From positions 11,586,321 through 11,650,320 of the forward strand of contig NW_026262659.1 in the NCBI RefSeq assembly GCF_021869535.1: a stretch of DNA of 64,000 nt, given 5' to 3'. Of the stretch, positions 47,590-58,769 are shown piece by piece. Numbering within the stretch: position 1 is the stretch's first letter; each line of letters starts with the position of its first letter. Below the pieces are notes generated by a model, which worked only from the letters and a program-made list of their open reading frames with translations, had not been told where the DNA came from and searched no databases. Source of the DNA: Mytilus californianus (taxonomy: Eukaryota; Mollusca; Bivalvia; Mytilida; Mytilidae). The position numbers were made by a program, and so were the translations under genes.

Positions 47590-48400
47590 GGAATCAGTTC
47601 AGGAGTGAGTAATGAATAACAGTTAATGTTTCTTCTCGATAGGGTAGCTGAAGATAAAGATCAGAAAGGAATTTACCAAAATAGGAATCAGTTTAGGACT
47701 GTGTAATGGATGCTAGTTAATGGGTTTACTTTATTGGGTAGCTCAAGAAGAAGGTTAGAAAAGTATATTAGGAATCAGTTTAGGAGTAGTGTAATGGATA
47801 CCAAGTTAAAGGGGTTACTTCATTGTGTAGGTCAAGATAAAGATCAGGAATATATTTATCAGGAATAAGTTCAGGATTGTGTAATAGATGCATATGAAAG
47901 GGTCTACTTGATAATGTAGCTCAAGATGAAGATTAGAAAGGTATTAATTAGGAATCAGTTTAGGAGGATGTAATGGATGCCAAGTTGAAAGGATCTACTT
48001 AATTTGGGTAGCTCAGGAAGAAGATCAGAAAGGTATGTATAGGGAATCAGATTAGGAGTAGTGTAATTGATACCAGTTAAAGGGTCTACTTGATAATGTT
48101 GCTCAAGATGAAGATTAGAAAGGTCTTTATTAGGAATCAGTTTATGAGGATGTAATTGATGTCAGTTAATTGGTATACTTGACTGGGTAGCTCAAGATGA
48201 AGACCAGAAATGTATTTATTAGGAAACAGTTTAGGAGTAGTGTAATCGATATCAGTTAAAGGATCTACTTGATAATGTAGCTCAAGATAAAGATCAGAAT
48301 GTATTTATTAAGAATCAGTTTAGGTGTATCTAATGGATGTCGGTTTATGTGTCTGCTTGATTGGATAGCTGAGGGTTTTAATCAGAAAGGCATTCATTAT
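47590..48400 (+). repeat. Exon-derived tandem array, copy B
   Basis: Same number and order of degenerate exon-tail units as in copy A, with independent substitutions. This shows that the array formed before the segmental duplication and has not been homogenised since. Confidence 0.9.
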
Positions 48401-48503
48401 GACTCAACTGACTTTTAGCAGTGGTTTGGTAAGCAGTCCATTTGTTTGTTTGTTGACATATTTGATTTTTCGATGAATAGTTGAGCTTATCATTTCGTTT
48501 CAG

Positions 48504-48665
48504 AAAATGTTTCTGGTGGAGTAGGCCAAGGTGTATTTTTAGACCATAATGACTCTGGCAGATTTGAGTGTAGATTTGTAACTGTGAGAGTTCAATCCAG
48601 TCCATCTATCATGTTCCGTGGTATGGAGGGTACAGTGTTTGATATGTGAAGTGCCCACGGAGAAG
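48504..48665 (+). pseudogene. PFAS: PFAS exon part 3 with premature stop, copy B
   Basis: 162-nt counterpart of 10758-10919 with the same splice sites. The frame reads GVGQGVFLDHNDSGRFECRF, SIMFRGMEGTVFDM and then TGA at 48647-48649, where copy A has TGG (Trp of the MWSAHGEG phrase). The stop removes the rest of this exon and the terminal exon, including the His-Glu pair. In addition Gly became Asp just before it. A protein from copy B could not be an active amidotransferase. Confidence 0.93.
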
Positions 48666-49844
48666 GTAGGTAACTCTGTATAACCTCTAAAATTTCAAAT
48701 AAAAATACATAGTTATAGTTGCACAATAATTGTGAATTCATAGTTTTAGTTGTCTCACGTTTGACAAATGTCAGGAAGATAGATATATTTCTTTTCCAAC
48801 AATAGTATAATTAACACCTTAGAAATTCAAACTACATTCCTATCAGAATACGTTTTTATGATCCAGTTTGTAATTAGTTGTATCAGCAGCCATGCACCAC
48901 AATTAATGTCAGTATCTAGTTGTATGTAGTTGTAATAGATCCCTGAAATTCTGTTGTTCAGGGAATATGTGCCAGTGACAATCTTATCAGCTTCAATGGG
49001 GTTTCACATTTTCAAATGTTAAAGTTTCTAATTAGCTGTATTTTAACAGAGGCATTTTACTATACCATTGATATTAGGTTTGCAATTGACATAAGAAGGC
49101 TTTATTTCAGTTTCACGCAGAATTTAAGGCAATACCTCCTGATCAGGCTCCAGTAACTTTTAAAATTTTCAATAGCTCAGATGTTTTTTTCCCCCACTTT
49201 TTTTATTTGGACTCTTTCATGCTTGTAATATTGTACTGTGACTGAGTGAGGAAAAGTCGCATATTTACAGAGTTTGATTGTCATTCAGACTATATGGCTA
49301 AAAATCACAGTATTGGTAGTTTAAAAACTAAATTTTACATTTCGACTTGTCGTAAAAAAATCGTATGATGCAATTTTTGTAAAATTGGCTTTGAAATACG
49401 ATAGCTAACTTTAAAGACAAATTGACATTGGCAAGTTTTTAGGTCTACATTCTAAGAGTACATTCGTAATATACTTTCTGTTATTATATACATTGTTGTT
49501 AAAACTTATTTTAACAATTTCAAATAAATTTTGACCGAATTTATCCGTTATTGAAAAGTTTTTGTAAAATTTCAACACTAGTAATATTTTGCATTTAATG
49601 GATTATGTTTCAATTCAATTTCATAATTGGTTTTTACGTTAAGTGTCAAGTAATCGACATATTAATATAATATTTCATACCTTTGTTAATAAACAATATC
49701 AAATTCTTTGATCTCAGAAGTTTTATTTCGACTTCTGCATTGAAACATAATATGCACCTCAAAATCGTAGATACAGGTTTTCCTCTGGCCTAATGCCTAA
49801 TTTGACGGAGTTATTTGAAGTTCTCATATGTAACATCTTATAGA
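48666..49844. other. PFAS copy B intron 3, first part
   Basis: Counterpart of 10920-12078, non-coding. Confidence 0.5.
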
Positions 49845-50995
49845 TACAGATAAGCAATTGGGATGTGCTGCATCACATACATTTGAATGCTGGGATATGT
49901 TTCTTGAAGCTGTAGAAATTTTGCTCTCAAAGGTTACATCAGAACGAGATGGTATTTGGTCTACTGGACATTTTAAAGGTTTATGGTTGACATGGCATAT
50001 ACCGTAGTTAAAGCCTGTGAACATGTCTACATGTAAACATTTCATAACTAGTACTCTTTATGAAGGTCAGTCAAAGAGTTTGTATAGTCCAATATCAAAG
50101 TCAAAAATAAATTAGAAACGTTTCAAAATATGACCTCAAAAACAAACCTAAACTGTAAATCGGGGAAAATAATCTCAGGTCACATAAATCCAGAACATGT
50201 ATTCAGACGTGCATTGGTTTTGGCAAACTGCAAAGATGATGCTACAATAATAAATGTGCTGTCTTACCCTGTAGGTCCCTATCAGTTTCCCTTTTCACGA
50301 TGACGGCACCATGAGAAAAGTCTCCACTTCACTTTCTCTACCTTCCTTACCATCACTCACAGCTTACATTAGAGATGGAATGGCATTGGTTCAATGAATT
50401 GATGCTAAGAAAAATACATTCGATTACCTCGCAGCTGACTATTATCAAACTATGTATCAATGTTTTACTCTAGCACACACAATAACAGACTTGTTTCACC
50501 GCTACGACACAAAGAAAACTATAAAGTCTGTTGAAAGGAAACTCCGCACAAAGACTACAACTTCCATCAAAGTGTATCAGGCCATAAAAGGCAGAAGTAT
50601 TCCTGACTGGAAGAAATTTCTGTCTGTTAAAGAAAATAAACAGGCTCTCCTTAACTTCTTTGGTAGTTTTATTCTTCAAAACTTTAACAAACCCCCTATG
50701 ATTCCACCTTATTGTCAGCTTTATCTAGCTGGATCGTTTGCCAAAGCCGTTTCAAACACTATATTGTTAATGACTGTTGTAAATTGTTCAGCACTCAAGA
50801 AGAGGCTGATACTCTTATGATATTCCACACTTTATACTTTGACACGAACCTTAGAGAAATGGGATAGAGCGGCAGAATTATCACACGGACTTCTAATACG
50901 GGTGTGATTGTTCTGTGCGTACACTACTACAAACAGATGACATATACAAGCGAGTTGTGGGTGCAGATGGGGAACATTAGCAGTGTAAAATGTGT
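49845..50995 (+). pseudogene. Decayed PIN/FEN1-like nuclease gene, copy B
   Basis: Counterpart of 12079-13554 lacking the C-terminal part. Readable pieces include DKQLGCAASHTFECWDMFLE, GHINPEHVFRRALVLANC and a 122-codon open stretch (50452-50820) with HRYDTKKTIKSVERKLRTKT, VYQAIKGRSIPDWKKF and LLNFFGSFILQNFNKPP. In this middle region copy B is better preserved than copy A, which has lost bases in several places. A frameshift follows near 50790 (SCSTQEEADTLMIF expected). The GCDTTS end has been deleted. Confidence 0.6.
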
Positions 50996-51782
50996 AAAAA
51001 AAAGGAACATAGTATTTGATCTTTGACCTTATTTTATGCAAAACTGTTACCACATTTCTTTTTGACAACATATTTCGAAAGTACTTATTTTGCCGAATCC
51101 AATGATATATAATATAGCCATATTAATCTGGTCACAGTACTAAAAGGTTATGTGGAATTTTCTTATATTTAAAATTTATTTTTTTTATCTTAAAACAAAA
51201 TTTTATTAACATATTTACATTTGTCAAATACCGGTACCTTATCCCGGCCTTGTAAACATAAGAATAGAACATATATTTAGTTAGTTGTGTTAGTACTCAA
51301 AATTTTCATTAATCCGGAAAAATAATTCTATGTCTTCACCTGAATGATTTTGTTATATATTTTAAATTTTAATACTTGTCACTACTTGTACTATACATGT
51401 TTTGCTCATTGTTGAAGATTGAAGGGTGACTTCTTAGTTATATACATTCATGTCATTTGGTCTCTGATGATTTATCTTAACACGTCTTGTTATTTTCATA
51501 TAACTATATTAAAAAAAGGACAAAAAGATTAACTGTCTGACAGTATTCACAATTCTTACTAAATATACCATACAATTCACAAATAAATGCCACATTAATT
51601 ATTAATTGTGAAAAAAGATTGTTGGCATGCATTTGTCATTCAAGTTTTGTAGTAAAATCTTTGGATTAATAAATTCATACATTTAATTTTGAATTAATAT
51701 TGAACACTAAATTATAGGTAAATAGATGAAAACATGATTATTAATACATTTGTTTATTTTCCATTTCTCGTATCTTTCACAG
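50996..51782. other. PFAS copy B intron 3, last part
   Basis: Counterpart of 14206-15011, non-coding, ending at the TTTCACAG acceptor. Confidence 0.5.
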
Positions 51783-52093
51783 GTAAGATGATATTCAAAA
51801 CCCCAGACATCCAAAATGATGTGTTAATAATGAACTTGGCTCCTGTCCAATATATTGATGATTCTGGAAATCCAACCATTGTTTATCCTTTCAATCCTAA
51901 CGGATCACCAGATGGAATTGCTGCTCTCTGTTCAGAGGATGGTCGTCACTTAGCCATTATGCCTCACCCTGAAAGGTGTTTCTTGCCATGGCAGTGCCCT
52001 TGGATGCCCTTTGGAATAAAGGAGAAATTAGATGTTTCTCCCTGGTATAAAATGTTCCAGAATGCTTTTGACTGGTGTGTTGAACAAGTTTAA
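51783..52093 (+). pseudogene. PFAS: PFAS terminal exon, copy B (open but downstream of stop)
   Basis: 311-nt counterpart of 15012-15322, itself open: GKMIFKTPDIQND, NPNGSPDGIAALCSEDG, RHLAIMPHPERCFLPW (His 51965-51967, Glu 51971-51973) and the same FDWCVEQV end. Substitutions are few (LIMNLAPVQYID against LRMNLAPVRYVD). The exon remains well conserved although the preceding exon carries a stop, so inactivation is recent or the copy is a haplotype variant. It is labelled a pseudogene because translation from upstream exons would not reach it. Confidence 0.8.
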
Positions 52094-52344
52094 TATATAT
52101 GGTTGTGTTAAATGTAGATTTTTATGAGCATTTTTATCTGAATGAATTAATGAAAATCTTATTATTGAAAAAGTGTTAATTGCATGGTTGAATGAATCTC
52201 TTTGTGGTAACGGTATTGGTCTGAATACTCAGTGCACAGTCAACTCAACAAATACATGTATCACTGATACACGAAAATAGTTTCTGGGTGAAATATTAAA
52301 TTTTACATTAAGCTACATCAAAGTTCAAAGCTGCATATACATAA

Positions 52345-52925
52345 TTATACCCCACGCAATTTTTGTGTCGGGTAAAATGTTTTTTACTTGTTTGTAGATA
52401 AAAAGGACATACTATGTAAATGTGCATATTGACAGGAAATTATGATTCAATTTTTTTTCTAGGAGTTATGCCCCTTTGCACTTATTAGCCTCAATATACC
52501 ACTGCAACAGTTTGTCATCGCTACTCCTCTGAAACCACACAACATAATTTCATGAAACTTTGTAGATAATAAGGACATACTATGTAGATGTGCATATCGA
52601 CAGGAAATTATGATTCAATTTTTTTTTCTAGGAGTTATGCCCCTTTGCACTTATTGGCCTCAATATACTACTGCAACAGTATGTCATCGCAACTCATCTG
52701 AAACTACACAACAGAAATTCATGAAACTTTGTAGATAATAAGGACATACTACGTAGACGTGCATATCGACAGGAAATTATGATTCATTTTTTATAGGAGT
52801 TTATAATGCCCCTTTGCTTTTAACTTAAAATTTTTGCCATAATACACTTGTGAAGTGAGATTTTGTGTGTCCAGTGACAATATGAAGGCGTGGGGTCTGT
52901 GAGCGTGCTCAAAAAGGTTCTTTAA
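52345..52925. mobile_element. Copy-B-specific insertion with 168-bp units
   Basis: Absent from copy A. Starts ACCCCACGCAATTTTT and ends GGCGTGGGGTCT, giving short inverted ends. The core has about three units of about 168 bp with 'aggagttatgcccctttgca', 'cataatttcatgaaactttg' and 'gacaggaaattatgattca'. A typical bivalve tandem-core element. Confidence 0.7.
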
Positions 52926-53156
52926 TTAAAAAATGCACAAAGCATAACATATATGTTGGGACATTTACTCTTGTGTTGGAATTTATGTTTTGTTGTACAA
53001 AAACAACAAAATTTACATGGAGGAAATTACAAATGGTTTTATGCTATTAAGTTAGACCAGGGATTATGAAAGAACAACTCAGTGTTTTTTTTTATTTGAT
53101 GTAGTATTGAAATTTTCACCAAATACATTTTCCTTGATCTCAATTTATTTTCTGAC
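52926..53156. other. PFAS copy B downstream flank
   Basis: Homologous to about 15575-15777 and 16440-16465 of copy A; the intervening A-only segment is missing. Non-coding. Confidence 0.5.
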
Positions 53157-53160
53157 TTAA

Positions 53161-53811
53161 AGGGGCATTAGCTGTCAAATTCATGTGCACCGATTTGACT
53201 CAAATTTTCATATTTGATTTATAACATACTAAAACGTATATCCAAATTATAAAAAGTTTAAATAAACAATTAACAATGCATGGACTCATTAATTTGTATC
53301 AACACTTCGTTGTGTATTTTTGTCTAGACATCATCTAATTATATAAACCATTGAGATGACCTCCGAAGACTGCCGATGGGCATATAACCTGATATATATA
53401 TAAATGTAGATAGATAGTGACCACATGCAATTGTATTTTTCAAGGTCTGTTTGATTTCATATTGTAGGTTAAAAAGTATGTTTATCATTGTTTTTACCTG
53501 TATAAGAAGGATCATTTTTGTGGATCGAATCGGTCAACTAAATGGTTCATCCTTGTTTCACTTTCATTGTTGACATTCTTTTCCTTTTAATACCTGAATA
53601 CAAGCAAAAACCATCTCCAGCTAAGGGGTTATATTGAAGGTCACATGAATACAAATTCAACGAGGTCGAATGTTTTTGAGCTTATTTTGACAAGATTGAA
53701 CCAAACTGGCTGCTAAAAGCGAATTATTATTTCACTGTTTCGCTTTCATTAATGATTGAACAAAAACAATCATATTTCATTTATTTTGTATATTTCTTAG
53801 CTAATGCCCCT
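53161..53811. mobile_element. piggyBac-like MITE with TTAA target site
   Basis: Starts AGGGGCATTAGCT and ends with the exact complement AGCTAATGCCCCT, 651 bases, flanked by TTAA at 53157-53160 and 53812-53815. Copy A has an uninterrupted CTGCCTTGATGAA at this point, i.e. an empty site. Exact TTAA duplication with inverted ends fits piggyBac-type transposition. No transposase is encoded. Confidence 0.88.
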
Positions 53812-54009
53812 TTAATGAATTTTACCAATAACTGTTAAATCATTTAGATTGGTATTTAGTTTATTGTTGTTAGATAACTATTATAAGGTAATAATTCTAC
53901 ATTTGTGCCATTTATACATTGTATCTAGTTTCTTGTTACAAATTGTTCTAGTGTCTTTCTCTATATCCTTTTGACCATTGTGCCTTCTCTAAGTGGAACA
54001 GTCATGGTT

Positions 54010-55030
54010 TTTATGCCCCTGCCGTAGCGGAGGGGGCATTAAGTTTTACCCTTGTCCGTCTGTACGTACGTCCCAAAATTGGTTTCCGTTCTCTAACTTG
54101 AGTTTGCCTCAATTAAATGTTATGAAACTTATACACATTGCTTATTACCACAAAACACAGATCAAGTTTGAATTTTGGTGGCGTCACTTTAACCGTTCTA
54201 GAGTTATGCCCCTTTATAAATGGAAAAATTGCAAAATGTTTATTTTCTTCTAAATATCAAGTAATTTTTAAAAATTGGAGTTATCTTCCTTTGTCCATAA
54301 TTATAGTTGAATCAACTACAATCAATGCTTTATACAATGCAATGTTTAATTTTGATTTCCACTGATAAAACACAGATCAAGTTGAATTTGGGTAGTGTCA
54401 CTTTAACCATTATTGAGTTATGCCCCTTTATAAATCGAAAGATTGCAAAATATTTAGTTTCCATTCTGTAACTTAAGTTTGCCCAAACCAAACATTATGA
54501 AACCTATACACAATATTCTATAGCACAAAATTAGATCAAGTACAAATTTTTTGTTTCCGTTTTCTAACTTTAGTTTGCCTCAACCAAATGTTATGAAACT
54601 TACACAATGCTTATTACTACATAATTCAGATTAAGTACGAAATTTGGTGGCGACACTTTTACAATTCTTGAGTTATGTCCCTTTATAAACATAAAAATTG
54701 CTGAATTTTTCATTTCCGTTCTCTAACTTTAGTTTGTCTCAAATGTTATAAAACTTGTACACAACCATTCTAGAGTTGTGCTTGTTTACAGATAGAAAAA
54801 TTGGTGAATTTTTAGTTTCTGTTCTCTACTCAAGTTAGCCTCAACCAAATGTTATGAGACTTAAACACAATGCTTAATACCACAAAACTCAGATCAAGTT
54901 CAAATTTGGGTAGCGTCACTTTTACCGTTCTTCAGTTATGTCCCTGTATAACTATATGATGTACAAGCAGGGGCATCATCTGTGTCCACATGTGTCCACT
55001 ATCCATGTGAACACTATCCACACTTATCTT
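54010..55030 (+). mobile_element. Copy-B-specific tandem-core insertion
   Basis: Absent from copy A, where 'gtggaacatcaggg' runs directly toward 'cattatcacaagtgag'. Starts ATGCCCCTGCCGTAGCGGAGGGGGCAT with a GTCCGTCTGTACGTACGTCC microsatellite and ends near AGCAGGGGCATCATC. The interior contains four or five loose units with 'gagttatgcccctttataaa' and 'ccaaatgttatgaaacttac'. Pearl-like layout. Open frames in it are repeat-derived. Confidence 0.75.
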
Positions 55031-55401
55031 AAAAAAGCATTATCACAAGTAAGTTATTTATAAAGATGGTTCCTCACTATTTTAAACATGGAAAACCATT
55101 ATTAGAAAGACAAGTACATAAACAATATATTCTGAATACTTCGGGATATACAGCAACTACTAACATCTATGATTTTCATTGTGCTAACATTTTAATCATG
55201 TCATATTTATACTGTAATTTAAGGCATGATACATATGTTATAAATATAGCAAACGAGAAAAAAGAATAGTCTAGCAAATTAAGGAAAATTATATTTAATA
55301 ATGTGTTCATTTATACATTTGAACTTTTTTTTTGTCCTAGGGTTTATTTTTGATAATTATTTTATTAAACTTATAGAATAAAATTATGTTATCGTTGTGA
55401 T

Positions 55402-55670
55402 TATTATACCCCCGTTTTAAAAAACTGGGGATATACTGTTTTACCTCTGTCTGTCCGTCCGTCAATCCGTCTGTCCGTCCCATGAATATTTTTTCGTCAC
55501 ATTTTTCTCAGGAACTACATTACAAGGATTTTTAAAATTTGGTTTCAGGGTTTATATAAGTCAGCTATACCGTGTGATGCGTTTTCAGATTCATCACTTA
55601 ACAACTTCCTGTTTACCGACAAGTATTTGGGCGGGGGAATCATCAGTGAGCAATAGCTCGCATTTTCACT
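55402..55670 (+). mobile_element. Copy-B-specific short insertion
   Basis: TTATACCCCCGTTTTAAAAAACTGGGG followed by a CTGTCTGTCCGTCCGTC microsatellite, ending near 'tcacttgtttgatg'. Absent from copy A. Class not determined. Confidence 0.6.
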
Positions 55671-55800
55671 TGTTTGATGTATCTTATGTCTCATAATTTT
55701 ATTTCTGACCTCCATTGTTGGTTGGAAACCTTTTAACCAATTGCTTTCTGCATATAAGGAAACATTTTTGCCAATTTGGAACCAACCTTTATTCGAAAAG

Positions 55801-56213
55801 GAGTTTCGTTTCAAAATTGTATTTGATGTTAATGCTGATAGTACAGTATGTTTGATAAAAAATAAGAGAGAACCAGGGCACCTACCAAATGAACAAATTT
55901 TTCAATTAAAAAACCTGTTAAAGTTGTACTGTGAAGAATGTTGCATTAATGATCACTTAAAAGGATTTTTGTTAGTCTCAATTTATCATTAAACATAAAA
56001 AACTATAAACCAGGTTATTTGACATCTGCTATCAAATTATGATTAAATGAAACATTTATTATCTCTTTCAATAGTTGATAACCTGAACCACAATCCAACA
56101 TACAGATGCTACAAATGCTGAATTTATGAAGATGGCAAAATTCATTAAAACATGATTCATTTCATTGTAAGAATAGTTCAATCACAACTTAACATAAAAT
56201 AAGTGGTACATTT
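55801..56213. other. No gene supported
   Basis: An 83-codon open frame at 55741-55992 (+) has a fairly protein-like composition (KNKREPGHLPNEQIFQLKNL) but I do not recognise a family. It begins within the fading edge of the duplication. Left unassigned. Confidence 0.35.
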
Positions 56214-57145
56214 TTATACGACTGCAAACAAATTTTGGGGTCGTATATTGCTATCATGTTGTCGTCCGAAGACATTTGGTTTCCGGACAATAACTTTAGT
56301 TTAAGTGAATGGATCTCTAGGAAATTTAAGCAAAAGGTTCAACACACCAAAAGGAAGGTTGGGATGATTTTTGGTGGGTGATGGTCCCAACCTTTTAGGA
56401 ATTAGGGGCCAAAAAGGGGCCCAAAACAAGCATTTTTCTAGTTTCAGGACAATAACTTGTGTATAAGTATTTTGATTGATCTGCACCACAAGGTTCAATA
56501 CCACAAGTAGAAGGTTGGGATTCATTTTGGGGGTAATTGCTTAAACCGTTCAGGAATTATGGGCCAAAAAGGGTCTAAAACAGTCATTTTTCTAGTTTTC
56601 AGACAACTTGTGTTTAAGTGTATAGATGTCTCTTAAATGAAACCACATTTTATAAAAAGAAAATTTCTTCAAATGTTATTTTTTAGGAAACGGGGGGGGG
56701 GGGGGGGGGGGGGGGTAAAACAAATATTTTTGGAAGGGGGGGCCATTTTTTTTTAAGGGGGGGGGTGTAAACAAAAATTTTGGGGAGGGGGTCAATTTTT
56801 TTTCCTCAAGATTTAAGAAATTGTCAATTTTCCAAAGAAAAATTAGGGGTCAATTTATTTTGCTAATTCTTTGTATATTGTCTGAAAACAGATTTACTAA
56901 GTATTGTGCAACAGCATAGTGTATTGCACAAAATCTTCAATTGAATATAAATTCAAATCGTATAATCAATTTCAAGTTCTTTGACTACATTTATTCTGTG
57001 TCAGAGACCTATAATGTGTCAAATATTCAATTACAATCCAAATTCAGACCTGTATCAAGCTTGAATATTGTGTCCATTTTTGCCCCAACTGTTCAGGGTT
57101 GGACCTCTGCGGTCATATACAGCTGCGCTCGGCAAAGCAGTTTAT
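56214..57145 (+). mobile_element. Tandem-core repeat with GTCGTATA ends
   Basis: Begins ATACGACTGCAAACAAATTT and GGGGTCGTATATTG and ends GGGTTGGACCTCTGCGGTCATATACAGCTG, both phrases I recognise from a common bivalve repeat. Two to three units of about 160 bp contain 'gacaataacttgtgtataag', 'aggttgggat' and 'ggggccaaaaaggg'. Contains G-rich runs at 56692-56715 and 56754-56790. Confidence 0.65.
56692..56715 (+). repeat. Poly-G run of 24
   Basis: Longest homopolymer in the window, 24 G, followed by further G-rich segments. Potential G-quadruplex and likely length error. Confidence 0.9.
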
Positions 57146-57338
57146 TTTATCTTGACTTAAAAAGATTTCCCTACCGCAATTAAAATCTGAATGACCTCAT
57201 TAAAAACAAAATAACCAAAACATCTTTTTGAATTCTGAGAAATAATGTTCAGGGCCAATCGTGATTTATCTTACTCACATTAAAACGACATGCATGTTCC
57301 AAATACTCTGAAACCTTTACAGTTATCAACCTGTTATT

Positions 57339-57400
57339 AGAGAGGTTTAGCAAAGCAGACGTGCACGTGTACGTGTACGGGTAGTAGGGAAATTCCCTGA
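57339..57400. repeat. Harbinger left inverted terminal repeat
   Basis: AGAGAGGTTTAGCA followed by CGTGCACGTGTACGTGTACG and GGTAG. Complementary to 61100-61163 with a few mismatches and a small indel. Confidence 0.85.
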
Positions 57401-57945
57401 TACAGTGCGTTATACGTCATCAATGTATGCGACGTTTTACAAGTACACGCCATTTGGAACTTGTAAGGCGGGATTTACACGTAAGTGAAAACTTCTGAGT
57501 TTTATTGGTTTTTCTGAACATTTTTTCAATAAAAATAGCAGTAAAATAATGTCTTTTTTCTCTGCGGAGTATGCAGCTCTAATTACATTGAATTCAGAAG
57601 ATTATTTTGTTGTTTACAAATGAAAAGAAATATATGGGCCGCCAAGCGGGCACTTGTCACTGAAATGTACCTAAAATGAATTTTATGAAGAATATTTCCC
57701 TTTGATTGACTGTGCCGCAATACCTTGCTACCAACGGAGGAAAACAAAGTGAATAATAAATACAAGATCCCGAAAAAGGAGGAGGGTGTGTGTTAAAACA
57801 TCACCTCATTCCCTTCTAAATTGACTCTGTAATAGAGTCTTCCTCCCTATCCATATCTTTACCATAATTTAGTTAACAAATTACAAGTTTCATACATTTA
57901 TTTTGATTTGTAAAAAATATATCATATCTTATAGGGCACTTAAAG

Positions 57946-58176
57946 ATGGCATCTTGTACTCCTGCAAGAAAAAAGCAAGCAAGATTTTCTGTGGCTGATG
58001 ATATTAAACTGCTAAGGGAGGTCACATTAGAGAATCCATTCCGAAATAAAAGGAAGTGGATAGAGATAGGCGAAAAACTTTCGACAACAACCTTCCTAAT
58101 AGATGGGAGACGGGCTAGAGAGGACCAACTTGTTAATTACTCAATTCAAAAAAGATAATAGGGAAAACTTGAAAAA
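57946..58176 (+). pseudogene. Harbinger Myb/SANT-like gene, exon 1 (frameshifted)
   Basis: Starts ATGGCATCTTGTACTCCTGC and encodes a Myb/SANT-like DNA-binding domain: ARFSVADDIKLLREVTLENP, FRNKRKWIEIGEKLS and LIDGRRARE. Harbinger elements need such a second protein to bind the ends and import the transposase. After RARE a one-base deletion shifts the frame; restoring it by eye shows a continuing LLITQFKKDNRENLKK, typical of the family. The exon ends at a GTAAGT donor. Confidence 0.8.
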
Positions 58177-58491
58177 GTAAGTGATTTTCCAGGGGTGTCT
58201 TGATTACATTTTGTACATTGGTACATTTTTTCATAAAAATAAAAATAAATATTTTCCAGAAAATGAGCAGCCCCCAAAATTAATTGCCTTTCACTAAAGA
58301 ACAGGAAGTAAAAAGATTTATTAAAAGTGAAAAAGTGTTTAAAAAGAGTTATTAAAATTATTAGCTTTCAAATCAAATGCAAGTTCTTTCGGTTTTGTGT
58401 TTGATTTAGTTTCAAATATAAAGCTTTCCAATGGAGTGAATTAATTCTGCTTGATTTATAATTTTACATAATATGTTTTAGATCAGGTATA

Positions 58492-58655
58492 AATGAGGAA
58501 TAAAGCGAAAGAGAAAGTTTACTGGAGGATGTGATAGGGTTGATGGAGGAAGAAGAGAGGAAAAAGCATGCAGATAAAGAAAAAAAAAGCTTCCCTAGAA
58601 AAGGCTTCCCTTGACATTAGAAAAAGGGCATTAGAAACCCTGACACCCACAAAAG
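58492..58655 (+). pseudogene. Harbinger Myb-like gene, exon 2
   Basis: Between acceptor GTTTTAG and donor GTAAGT. Readable in two frames as SGINEE then LLEDVIGLMEEEERKKHADK and EKASLDIRKRALETLTPTK, an acidic then helical segment. At least one frameshift (A-rich run near 58590) separates them. Confidence 0.65.
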
Positions 58656-58769
58656 GTAAGTTAAAATCATGATAATTTTAGTTTATTTTTGGTATTTTAT
58701 ATTTACAATACAATTTATATAAAATGACTCGGCTCAATCAGTTTGAAAAATAAAATGGTTGTGGTTATT

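Larger units (their letters stand above)
42293..55800 (+). repeat. Segmental duplication, copy B
   Basis: Direct-orientation counterpart of 4718-17240. It keeps all four PFAS exons, the foldback, the 161-bp array, the exon-derived array and part of the nuclease-like gene. Differences include a 79-base duplication at the first exon, a stop in the third exon, loss of about 1.03 kb near 50995, loss of about 0.66 kb near 53133, and insertions at about 45575-45685, 52345-52925, 53161-53811, 54010-55030 and 55402-55670. Confidence 0.9.
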
